From Bacillota bacterium (lineage in GTDB: Bacteria; Bacillota; Clostridia; Acetivibrionales; DSM-1351), in assembly GCA_023417285.1 (NCBI GenBank), contig JAEZFR010000290.1:1-10014 (forward strand): DNA of 10,014 nt, read 5' to 3'. The translations under genes and the position numbers were made by a program. Every line of letters begins with the position of its first letter. Position 1 is the stretch's first letter. Positions 1 through 5,879 of the stretch are shown here, in pieces. Under the pieces are notes generated by a model that was not told where the DNA came from, searched no databases, and was given only the letters and a program-made list of their open reading frames with translations.

Positions 1-105
1 ATGTATGATTAAGTGGACGCACATATTTGTCTTAATTTAGTTGGATAATATAACCCCAAACCATTAAACGACAACAATAAATATAGTTAAACATTACTTA
101 TCTGC

Positions 106-134
106 TTTACAAAGCACAAATAATTACATATAAT
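106..134 (+). promoter_or_regulatory. Likely sigma-A promoter upstream of the Rhs remnant
   Basis: TTTACA at 106-111 (five of six bases of the TTGACA consensus), a 17-base spacer, then a perfect TATAAT at 129-134. It lies about 87 bases before the ATG at 221, in otherwise very AT-rich DNA. It probably once drove the Rhs-type gene and may now serve the immunity gene further down. AT-rich DNA yields such matches by chance, so confidence is moderate. Bases 1-105 hold no gene I can support. Confidence 0.5.
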
Positions 135-220
135 CACAAATGTTATTATTTACAAATTTTATAAAATATAGCAAAGATAATTATGGTTAATTGTTGTTTA
201 CTTTAAGGAGAAGATTTTTT

Positions 221-1047
221 ATGAATGTTTGCAAGAAGTATATATCAAAAGTTCAATTCAAAGCATTGGCATTATCGAATTAAATCAGTTACAGCTTCAG
301 CATGCATTTGCTGAAACAATATCTGAACAGGCACAAAATATCAGCTCACTAGATATTTAATCGGATTCGCAGCTGGAAAATAAAGTACAGGAACAACCTG
401 GCCAAGTTAATTCTTATGAAGGAGATCCTATCTCTTTGGAATCCCCCTTGGATTTAACTCCATCAAGCATAAATATTTCGGATAGTGAAATAACTAATAC
501 ATCCTCTCTTTCTATTCCCACAAATATAATTGTAAACGCTACCGATAAAAATATGTCAGTAAGTTTGGATGCGGTTAGCGGTGCTGAAAGTTATGATGTA
601 TTTATAGATAATAATATAACTAAATCTGCAATTAAAAAGAATGAACCTTTAACTGGGGGAACGCTTAAGTCTGGAGCACAAGCAGAAAAGATATCTGGCT
701 CAAATATTAAGCATCTGAACGGCGCGATAGGTGAAGCATAAGGCTATAACCAAGCACTTGCAAAAGGTGAAATAGGTATTCAGGCACCTGGGAAGGTAAC
801 AGCTCCTGGTCCAGACTATATAACTTTTGACCCTAAAACGCAGATAATAAATGTCTGACGCAAAGTGTTCATCAACAGGAAAATGGCCTAATAGTGCAAA
901 GGGTTTTGGAAGCCAATCATGGCTTAATGAGACACAGCAAGCTATTAACAATATTTCTGACCCTGCATTAAAGCAACAGATGCAAAATGCTTTCATAATG
1001 GTAATATTAATTGCTATTTAAATGGCCACAATAAGGAGGGAACTTGA
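221..1047 (+). pseudogene. Decayed secreted Rhs/wall-associated toxin remnant: signal peptide, FN3-like piece, PD-(D/E)XK-like nuclease tail
   Basis: A good ribosome site (AAGGAG, 205-210) precedes ATG 221, which starts a basic then hydrophobic signal-peptide-like stretch that hits a stop after 20 codons. Coding sense resumes in frame 1 from about 277 (AFAETISEQ, like the region after an AxA cleavage site). It crosses a nonsense codon at 358-360, then a fibronectin-III-like strand pattern (SLDAVSGAESYDVFID). The tail has GEA, a nonsense TAA at 739-741, then GPDYITFD, as in PD-(D/E)XK nucleases. At about 855 the frame moves to 2 (DAK, a plausible DxK motif, then GKWPNSAKGFGS), and at about 993 back to 1 (NGNIN). 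The last stop, 1045-1047, overlaps the next gene's ATG. There is no Rhs core, so a large internal deletion probably joined N-terminus to toxin tail. The nuclease fold is inferred from motif spacing. The frame open from TTG 436 to 741 is only a slice of this wreck. Confidence 0.7.
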
Positions 1048-1577
1048 TGGACTGGGCCAATATGCCACAAGTAAAAAAATTTACACCAATGAATGATTTT
1101 ATTAATAAGTTCGGAAAACCTTTGTTTAAAATGGGTAGCAGGCCTGTTTACTATATAGGAAATGGCTTCTTAGTGTCGTATAGCCCGAAAATATTTAGAG
1201 TAGAAAATAATAGTAGGGTAGAATATGGTGATGAGGGTGAATATGCATTAAGCGTGTATTACTTCGTCAAAAAGCAGGACTTAGAGGCACATTTTAAGAT
1301 TAAACAGGAACAGTATAATTTTGAAAGTGATGAATTGGGGGGAGTATTTGAAATTATTGATACAATTGGTGTAAATTCTACATATGAACAGGTGACAAGC
1401 TATTTCAGGCAGAAGTCAAGTGTAGCATACTATCAAGAAGGGCAAACAAGAGCATTTAATAATGGCAAATTTGAATTCCTGAATAACTTTGTTACATGGG
1501 GTAGCTACACATTTTTCTTCTTTGGAAAGAGTAAGAAGACTAAAGTTAGTGGCTTTGAATTTACATTCACTGAATAA
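1047..1577 (+). CDS. Probable immunity protein of the decayed Rhs toxin (unrecognised family)
   Basis: A 176-residue protein beginning MDWANMPQ. ATG 1047 is preferred over the in-frame TTG at 1044 because AAGGAGGG (1033-1040) sits six bases before it. The start overlaps the stop of the dead toxin frame as TGATG, the usual translational coupling of a toxin/immunity pair. I do not recognise the family. The protein is rich in Phe and Tyr, has no signal peptide or membrane segment, and looks like a soluble mixed alpha/beta cytoplasmic protein, as expected for an inhibitor of a nuclease. Unlike the toxin before it, the frame is intact. Hand-counted GC is low (about 28-33% in two 60-base samples) against about 43% in the Rhs core just downstream, so the two have different histories. 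The immunity role rests on position and coupling, not homology. Confidence 0.65.
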   Translation: MDWANMPQVKKFTPMNDFINKFGKPLFKMGSRPVYYIGNGFLVSYSPKIFRVENNSRVEYGDEGEYALSVYYFVKKQDLEAHFKIKQEQYNFESDELGGVFEIIDTIGVNSTYEQVTSYFRQKSSVAYYQEGQTRAFNNGKFEFLNNFVTWGSYTFFFFGKSKKTKVSGFEFTFTE

Positions 1578-1578
1578 T

Positions 1579-3132
1579 GACAAGGTAGTATTAGAACTAG
1601 ATGAATCAGGAATTCAAACAGGAAGAAACGTATACGGCACAAACCTGTTAATGAGAAACTCAGAAGGAACAAGCTACTATTACATGTACAATGGACACGC
1701 AGACGTAACAGCCCTGCTAAAACCAGATGGAACAGTAGCGGCAACCTATTACTATGATGCATTTGGAAACATAACCGAAACAACAGGCACAACCAGCAAC
1801 ACCATAATCTACGCAGGCTATCAATATGATAAGGAAACAGGCTTGTATTATCTCAATGCTAGAATGTATGATCCAAAGACTGCAAGGTTCTTGCAAGAGG
1901 ATACATATACGGGAGATATAAATGACCCATTGAGTTTGAACTTGTATACATATTGTCATAATGAACCGTTGATGTACTACGATCCGACAGGACATTGGCC
2001 TGAATGGTTAGATAAGCTAAAAACAAAGGCATTACAGGGATTAGATTATGTTGGAGATAAAATTTCTGATGGTGCAAGCTATGTAGCAAGCAAGACTTCA
2101 GATGCTTGGGATGCCACAAAGAGTGTAGCATCGAGTTTTTGGGAATCGGCAAAAAGTGGTGTGTCGAGTTTTGTGGACTCAGCAAAAAGTACAACAGTCG
2201 GTGCATGGAATGATACAAAGAAGTATGCTAAATTAGGAAAAGAACTGGTTAAAAAAGAGATAGCAGAAACAACAGAAGGTTTTAAAGCCTTAACAAATCC
2301 AAAGAAGACAGAAGAAGCCTTTAATATAATTGATACATATGGTTCAACATCAGATAAAGTTGTCGCAAGAATAGCAGCAGGAACAGTTGTTGTTGCAGGG
2401 ACAACAGCCGTGGTGGCTACAGCTGTATATGTAGCTCCGTATGTTGCGACAGTAGCATATTCTGCTTATGGAGTAGCATCAACAACTGCTGTAGGAAATT
2501 ATTTATGGAACAATCCAGATGTAGGATTAGATGTATACAAATTAGTTTCAGATGTTTACAATAATAATGGGGGAAATATCCCAATGGATATGCTGGCATT
2601 TGCATATAATGGTGCAAATTATGGTGCAAATTATAGAACAGGTAGAGCGACAAATAATAATATTGAACCAACACAAAGACAAATAAATTATAATGCCATA
2701 ATGGCAAATAGGAATTCTGGTACGGGAGCGTCTGAGGTCAGTAGTGCAGCAAAATGGTCATCAGAAAAAGGAATTTATGAAGTTGGGTACGAAGTAAGAC
2801 TACAAAAAGGTGTCGACTACCCTAATGTTGTAGATACAAAACATTTTCAACAGGCAAATAAACAGCTATATGACGCATTTCAGGCAGACCCTAAATTTGC
2901 AAAAGCAATGGAGGAGGTTTACCCAGGAATAAATCAAGGAGTAATGCCAGGGAAAAGGGGTGCTTTCCCAAATGGAGCGCCAACTAGAGATGTAACATGG
3001 CACCATAACCCCTACGAGGAAGGATTGTTACAGCTTGTACGAAGAGACCAGCATCGTGCTGGCGGTTTTACACAAAGTATTTTTCATCCAGAAGGAAAAG
3101 GTGGAATGGAAGTATGGGGTGGAGGAAGATAG
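1579..3132 (+). CDS. Orphan Rhs C-terminal module: Rhs core fragment plus WHH-type HNH/Endo VII nuclease toxin
   Basis: Rhs-like sequence starts near 1579, two bases after the preceding stop. The frame is open from TTG 1489, but those first residues shadow the immunity gene. No ATG with a ribosome site exists here (first in-frame ATG 1651, none before it), so this is probably a silent, truncated module. Order: Rhs-associated core (GNVYGTNLL-like start, YDAFGN, GLYYLNARMYDP, RFLQED, NLYTYCHNEP, ending DPTGH near 1995); a helical linker with repeated SA/K/S and W-D-x-x-K patterns (2010-2330); an Ala/Val/Thr-rich hydrophobic stretch (2360-2500) that might help membrane passage; then the toxin from about 2730. 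The end has TWHHNPYEEG (HH at 3001-3006), LVRRDQHRAGG (His 3052) and IFHPEG (His 3085), then GGMEVWGGG, matching WHH/colicin-DNase-like HNH nucleases. Target is probably nucleic acid; DNA versus RNA cannot be told. Family assignment is from remembered motifs. Confidence 0.75.
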   Translation, partial: DKVVLELDESGIQTGRNVYGTNLLMRNSEGTSYYYMYNGHADVTALLKPDGTVAATYYYDAFGNITETTGTTSNTIIYAGYQYDKETGLYYLNARMYDPKTARFLQEDTYTGDINDPLSLNLYTYCHNEPLMYYDPTGHWPEWLDKLKTKALQGLDYVGDKISDGASYVASKTSDAWDATKSVASSFWESAKSGVSSFVDSAKSTTVGAWNDTKKYAKLGKELVKKEIAETTEGFKALTNPKKTEEAFNIIDTYGSTSDKVVARIAAGTVVVAGTTAVVATAVYVAPYVATVAYSAYGVASTTAVGNYLWNNPDVGLDVYKLVSDVYNNNGGNIPMDMLAFAYNGANYGANYRTGRATNNNIEPTQRQINYNAIMANRNSGTGASEVSSAAKWSSEKGIYEVGYEVRLQKGVDYPNVVDTKHFQQANKQLYDAFQADPKFAKAMEEVYPGINQGVMPGKRGAFPNGAPTRDVTWHHNPYEEGLLQLVRRDQHRAGGFTQSIFHPEGKGGMEVWGGGR

Positions 3133-3166
3133 CTCGTCGAACTAAAAAAAGTAGGAGGTTTTAGAA

Positions 3167-3487
3167 ATGGATAAAATCATAAAACTTAGGGACGTATTAA
3201 CAAACTCAGAAGAACACCCATGGAGAGCTTTCTTGTTTCTTCATGAGGATAAAAATTGGAACTTGGACTCTGACTGTGCAGTACTTAATTTAGACGATTT
3301 AGAAATTGATGAAGAAGTGCCTCAATTTGCAATTGATAACAATCTAATTTATGCACTTAGTATTCAGGATGTTCAAGATATCGTTATTAATGCAAGGGAG
3401 CAGCGTACAAATTGTACAGATGAAGATTTATTAAAGGCATTTTTATACTATTATGATAATGATGCTTTTATAGACTTTAATAAATGA
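3167..3487 (+). CDS. Immunity protein for the WHH nuclease module (DUF7716-like)
   Basis: A 106-residue, strongly acidic protein (runs such as DLEIDEEVP) beginning MDKIIKLRDVL. AGGAGG at 3153-3158 lies eight bases before ATG, and the gene starts 34 bases after the toxin stop, the usual toxin-immunity order. The pattern PWRAFLFL, CAVLNLDD, PQFA, IQDVQDIVINAREQ and LLKAFLYYYDNDAFI resembles small proteins grouped as DUF7716, often found beside polymorphic toxins. That name is from memory and was not searched. No signal peptide or membrane segment is visible, so it should act in the cytoplasm, where an acidic surface could cover a basic nuclease site. Unlike its toxin it has a full translation start, so it may be expressed even if the toxin is silent. 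A terminator follows at once. Confidence 0.75.
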   Translation: MDKIIKLRDVLTNSEEHPWRAFLFLHEDKNWNLDSDCAVLNLDDLEIDEEVPQFAIDNNLIYALSIQDVQDIVINAREQRTNCTDEDLLKAFLYYYDNDAFIDFNK

Positions 3488-3509
3488 TTTTGATTATGCT
3501 AGTAGTTAA

Positions 3510-3540
3510 AGGGTGGGTGTAACAGCCTGCCCTCTTGTTT
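3510..3540 (+). terminator. Terminator after the Rhs toxin/immunity module
   Basis: AGGGTGGG (3510-3517) pairs with CCTGCCCT (3526-3533) around an 8-base loop, an 8-bp stem with two G-U pairs, followed by CTTGTTTT. It starts 23 bases after the immunity stop, so it most likely ends that transcript. Confidence 0.6.
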
Positions 3541-4128
3541 TCCAAAGCCTAACCCCGGCACTTTAAATGCTTTTTAACCATGTTTAAGTTTGCAGCAGTA
3601 GCTTTACAATATACAATACACAAACAGCTTAAAACAAAGCTATGAGGTCTGTCGCTAAGTTAAATGGGACTTTGTAGCAAGCATTTTACAAAAATCGTAT
3701 GCACATGTCCTCAGAAACCCTCAAATATACGGTTTTGCACAAAAAGCTATACATAATCAACAAAGCAATATCAACTAATATTAGTACCCTGTAGAATAAA
3801 GGGTTACAAGGAAATGCGGACTATAATATTTACTGATTTTTGGTCTGAAAAACTTATTTTAATGTAAGTCTTGCAATATCAAGTATCATCCTTATATAGC
3901 TGTAGTTTGCTATTGTATTTACGATAGTTAAAATATCTGAAATGACTCATTTTGTTGAGCAGGGTATACGGTGATTCGTCCTATTAGTAGTTAATATTTG
4001 TGATGCTATCTTAAAATAATGAAGGAGTGGTATTCATAAGTCTGGTATGAAATTACTACTTGAGAAGTTGTATAGGAAATAGAATTGGCTAGTTTTCTAC
4101 TTAAAATCACATATCCAGCCCCCACTCC

Positions 4129-4148
4129 AAATGGGTTTAAATGGGTTT
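4129..4148. repeat. Two-copy 10-bp tandem repeat
   Basis: AAATGGGTTT occurs twice head to tail with no gap. It lies in the gene-free spacer just upstream of the hairpin and tRNA relic. Function unknown; it may simply be a replication-slippage duplication. Confidence 0.6.
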
Positions 4149-4184
4149 TTACGCCTTGGAAAACACCTTGTTTAATACAAATAC

Positions 4185-4225
4185 CAATCCTTGAAACACT
4201 TGATATTAAAGTCTTTCAAGGATTG
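4185..4225. repeat. Perfect 12-bp inverted repeat (hairpin)
   Basis: CAATCCTTGAAA (4185-4196) and TTTCAAGGATTG (4214-4225) are exact reverse complements around a 17-base loop, which itself can add an AC/GT pair after one mismatch. No T-run follows on either strand, so it is not a standard terminator. It stands 28 bases before the tRNA relic and could be a recombination or protein-binding site, or an RNA hairpin. Confidence 0.6.
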
Positions 4226-4252
4226 AATAAAACCTAAAAAATTCTCAAACCG

Positions 4253-4303
4253 CATCCATGGTAAGGGATGAGGTCACCGGTCCGATTCCTGTTGAGGGCT
4301 CCA
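4253..4303 (+). pseudogene. Decayed 3' half of tRNA-Thr(GGU)
   Basis: Bases read as the second half of a tRNA: anticodon stem CATCC/GGATG, a loop containing ATGGTAA (anticodon GGT, threonine) with one extra G, variable AGGTC, T stem ACCGG with CCTGT (one mismatch), T loop TCCGATT (normally TTCGATT), acceptor strand TGAGGGC, discriminator T and an encoded CCA at 4301-4303. The matching 5' half, which should begin GCCCTCA with a D arm, is absent upstream. Three defects plus the missing half show it is not a working tRNA. Such 3' tRNA fragments are typically left by integrative elements that target tRNA genes. Confidence 0.7.
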
Positions 4304-4343
4304 ATAAAAATCACCTCCGATTTATGCGGAGGTGATTTTTATT
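4303..4343. terminator. Strong bidirectional terminator hairpin
   Basis: A perfect 17-bp stem, 4303-4319 against 4327-4343, with core TCACCTCCG/CGGAGGTGA, flanking A and T runs and a 7-base loop ATTTATG. The A-run before and T-run after make it usable on both strands. It follows the tRNA CCA directly and insulates the nagA region from anything to the left. The right arm happens to contain a full Shine-Dalgarno match (GGAGGTGA) hidden in the stem. Confidence 0.85.
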
Positions 4344-4392
4344 GCGCCTATACCTGCATTCACCCGAGCAGGAACTAATCTAGCGTGCTTGC

Positions 4393-4408
4393 GCTCTGCC
4401 GGCAGAGC
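4393..4408. repeat. 16-bp GC-rich perfect palindrome
   Basis: GCTCTGCCGGCAGAGC is exactly self-complementary with no loop, in a short stretch (4345-4430) noticeably richer in G and C than its surroundings. A smaller inverted repeat, CCTGC (4353-4357) and GCAGG (4368-4372), lies just upstream. It could be a DNA-binding site, a hairpin or part of a scar. No gene was recognised here. Confidence 0.5.
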
Positions 4409-4440
4409 AAGGCGAAGGTTTTTACGAAGCAGTAAAGAAT

Positions 4441-4474
4441 TTTGTATAGACCTGGCATGGGTTGTATAGACAAT
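4441..4474. promoter_or_regulatory. Tandem NagR-type operator boxes upstream of nagA
   Basis: TTTGTATAGACCTG (4441-4454) and GTTGTATAGACAAT (4461-4474) share the core TTGTATAGAC in the same orientation, centres 20 bp apart. The core resembles GntR/HutC-family NagR and DasR boxes (GGTATAGAC type). The second box covers the -35 element, so binding should block transcription. The same box occurs twice upstream of the ABC transporter, which is the main support. Confidence 0.75.
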
Positions 4475-4495
4475 ATATTCTTTGTGATATATAAT
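4467..4495 (+). promoter_or_regulatory. nagA promoter
   Basis: TAGACA (4467-4472; five of six consensus bases), a 17-base spacer and a perfect TATAAT (4490-4495). The -35 lies inside the second operator. Transcription should begin near 4502, which makes the ATG at 4502 unlikely as a start and favours the TTG at 4520. Confidence 0.75.
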
Positions 4496-4519
4496 AATTT
4501 AATGAAGGGAGTGAATAAC

Positions 4520-5668
4520 TTGAAAGCTATAATAAACGGAAAAATAATCACAGAAGAAAAAGTATTGGATAACATAATTCTACTGTATAGTGATAAGATT
4601 CTGGGATTCATAGATAGTAAAACCACTGGTGAGTTGCTGCAAAACTGCGAAGAAGTAGTTGATGCAAAAGGAAACTACGTTTCACCAGGTTTTATTGATA
4701 TGCATATTCACGGCTCAGGTGGATATGACATAATGGACGGGACACAAGAGAGTTTAGCCGCAATAAGCAGTATTGTAGCTAAAAACGGAGTTACCGGAAT
4801 TCTTGCAACAACTATGACAATGAGTAGAGAAAAGGTATATACCGCACTTGATAATATAAAGAACTTTATGGGAAAAGAAGAACAAGGGGCAAAAATTCTA
4901 GGCGTTCATTTAGAGGGACCCTTTATAAATAAAAAATATAAGGGAGCACAACCAGAAGAATTCATAATAAAACCTGACTTTGGGTTCATACATAAATATG
5001 TTGATATTATAAAGGTGATAACTTTAGCTCCTGAAATGGATGTGGATTTTAAATTTATAAAAGAAGTAAAGGAAAACTCAAATATTATCTTGTCCATTGG
5101 ACACTCAAATGCAGAATATGATCAGGTAATGAAAGCAATAGAAAATGGCATAAGTCACGCAACTCATACCTTTAATGCAATGACTCCCTTAAACCATAGA
5201 AATCCAGGCGCTGTTGGGGCTATTTTAGTTTCAGACATATATTGCGAACTGATTGCAGATAAAATACATGTACATCCTGCCATATTTAGAATATTAGCAA
5301 CCTTGAAGGGAATGGACAAGCTTATATTAATAACAGATTCTATGAGGGCCGGTTGTCTTCATGACGGTATTTCAGAATTGGGTGGACAAAAGGTTATTAT
5401 TAAGAACGGCACAGCCAGACTTGAGGACAATACATTGGCAGGGAGCACTTTAAGGTTGAATCAGGCGATTAAAAACTTTATGGATTACAACGGAAATGAA
5501 ATATATCAGGCTGTAAAATTGGCTTCCTTAAATCCTGCAAAAGAGTTGAATATTGAGAAAGATAGAGGTAGCCTTGAGGCTGGAAAGTACTCAGACATAG
5601 CGATTTTTGATAAGGAATTGAGAATTCAGCAAACTATAGTAGAAGGAAAAACAGTATACAGAATTTAA
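4520..5668 (+). CDS. nagA: N-acetylglucosamine-6-phosphate deacetylase
   Basis: Removes the acetyl group from GlcNAc-6-phosphate to give glucosamine-6-phosphate in cytoplasmic amino-sugar catabolism and cell-wall recycling. From the TTG start it has 382 residues, the usual family length. AAGGGAG (4505-4511) lies eight bases before TTG; the longer frame from 4442 runs through the operators and promoter and cannot be the true start. Amidohydrolase motifs are complete: HIHG with His62 and His64, HLEGP with Glu132, GHSNA with His195, ATHTFNAM with His216, and ITDS with Asp273. The Glu, two later His and Asp positions equal those I remember for E. coli NagA, which also supports the TTG start. Paired NagR-like boxes at the promoter indicate GntR repression relieved by an amino-sugar phosphate. 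The usual partner nagB is not in the window. Confidence 0.93.
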   Translation: MKAIINGKIITEEKVLDNIILLYSDKILGFIDSKTTGELLQNCEEVVDAKGNYVSPGFIDMHIHGSGGYDIMDGTQESLAAISSIVAKNGVTGILATTMTMSREKVYTALDNIKNFMGKEEQGAKILGVHLEGPFINKKYKGAQPEEFIIKPDFGFIHKYVDIIKVITLAPEMDVDFKFIKEVKENSNIILSIGHSNAEYDQVMKAIENGISHATHTFNAMTPLNHRNPGAVGAILVSDIYCELIADKIHVHPAIFRILATLKGMDKLILITDSMRAGCLHDGISELGGQKVIIKNGTARLEDNTLAGSTLRLNQAIKNFMDYNGNEIYQAVKLASLNPAKELNIEKDRGSLEAGKYSDIAIFDKELRIQQTIVEGKTVYRI

Positions 5669-5684
5669 CTAGGGATATCTTAAA

Positions 5685-5795
5685 ATGAAAATATTTAGAG
5701 TTAATAATTACAATATACTTCAGCTTCATCAGGACGTTACAGTAATTGTAGATAAGGATTCAATATCGTTGTACGATTATAAATATGAAAGTTAG
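5685..5795 (+). CDS. Possible 36-residue peptide or gene relic between nagA and gntR
   Basis: An ATG frame giving a 36-residue peptide (MKIFRVNNYNIL to YDYKYES) in the 211-base gap after nagA. Only a weak AGGG (5670-5673) about 11 bases upstream could serve as ribosome site. The peptide looks like an ordinary protein N-terminus cut short (alternating beta-like IVDKDSISLYDY) and I do not recognise it. It may be a relic of a lost operon gene or a chance frame. Confidence 0.2.
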   Translation: MKIFRVNNYNILQLHQDVTVIVDKDSISLYDYKYES

Positions 5796-5808
5796 AGTTA
5801 TAATACTA

Positions 5809-5837
5809 TTGCTGATAATGTAGGTTACAGGTATAAT
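5809..5837 (+). promoter_or_regulatory. Possible gntR promoter
   Basis: TTGCTG (5809-5814), 17-base spacer, TATAAT (5832-5837), 43 bases before the gntR start. The -35 matches only half the consensus. No TTGTATAGACAAT box is nearby, so the regulator does not appear to repress this promoter through the same site. Read-through from nagA is also possible, as no terminator is visible between them. Confidence 0.4.
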
Positions 5838-5879
5838 AAAGCTTGAGTAAGGATTTGGTAATCTAGGGGGTATTTTATA

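Larger units (their letters stand above)
3541..4252. other. Long gene-free spacer with hairpins and a short tandem repeat
   Basis: About 700 bases without a frame I can support in either strand. Visible items: a 12-bp palindrome ACTAATATTAGT (3774-3785); a small hairpin built from GTACCCT and AGGGTTAC (3784-3805); GGAGTGG (4024-4030), which could pair with CCACTCC (4122-4128), with a TTCATA/TATGAA hairpin (4033-4038 and 4046-4051) between them; and a two-copy tandem repeat of AAATGGGTTT (4129-4148). It reads as degraded sequence or an untranslated RNA region. I do not match it to any known riboswitch. Confidence 0.5.

Noticed and set aside
1..12. ATG TAT GAT TAA at the window start as a gene end or start
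   Set aside because: Three codons only. Nothing can be said about the upstream gene.
436..741. Open frame of 101 codons from TTG as a separate gene
   Set aside because: No ribosome site. The same frame continues upstream to 361 and resumes downstream of its stop, so it is a slice of the decayed toxin gene.
700..996. Minus-strand open frame opposite the toxin remnant
   Set aside because: Antisense shadow of the plus-strand coding remnant, with Cys-rich random composition and no ribosome site.
1489..1578. TTG 1489 as the true start of the Rhs module
   Set aside because: This stretch is the immunity gene read in another frame. It has no ribosome site, and Rhs-like residues start only near 1579.
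3774..3785. Palindrome ACTAATATTAGT as an operator
   Set aside because: AT-rich 12-bp palindromes are expected by chance in such DNA, and no gene or promoter is near.
4047..4082. 11-residue peptide MKLLLEKLYRK in the spacer
   Set aside because: Too short and lacking a well-spaced ribosome site. Nothing around it suggests a peptide system.
4375..4626. Minus-strand 83-codon open frame over the nagA promoter
   Set aside because: It overlaps the operators, promoter and nagA start, and the product has no recognisable features.
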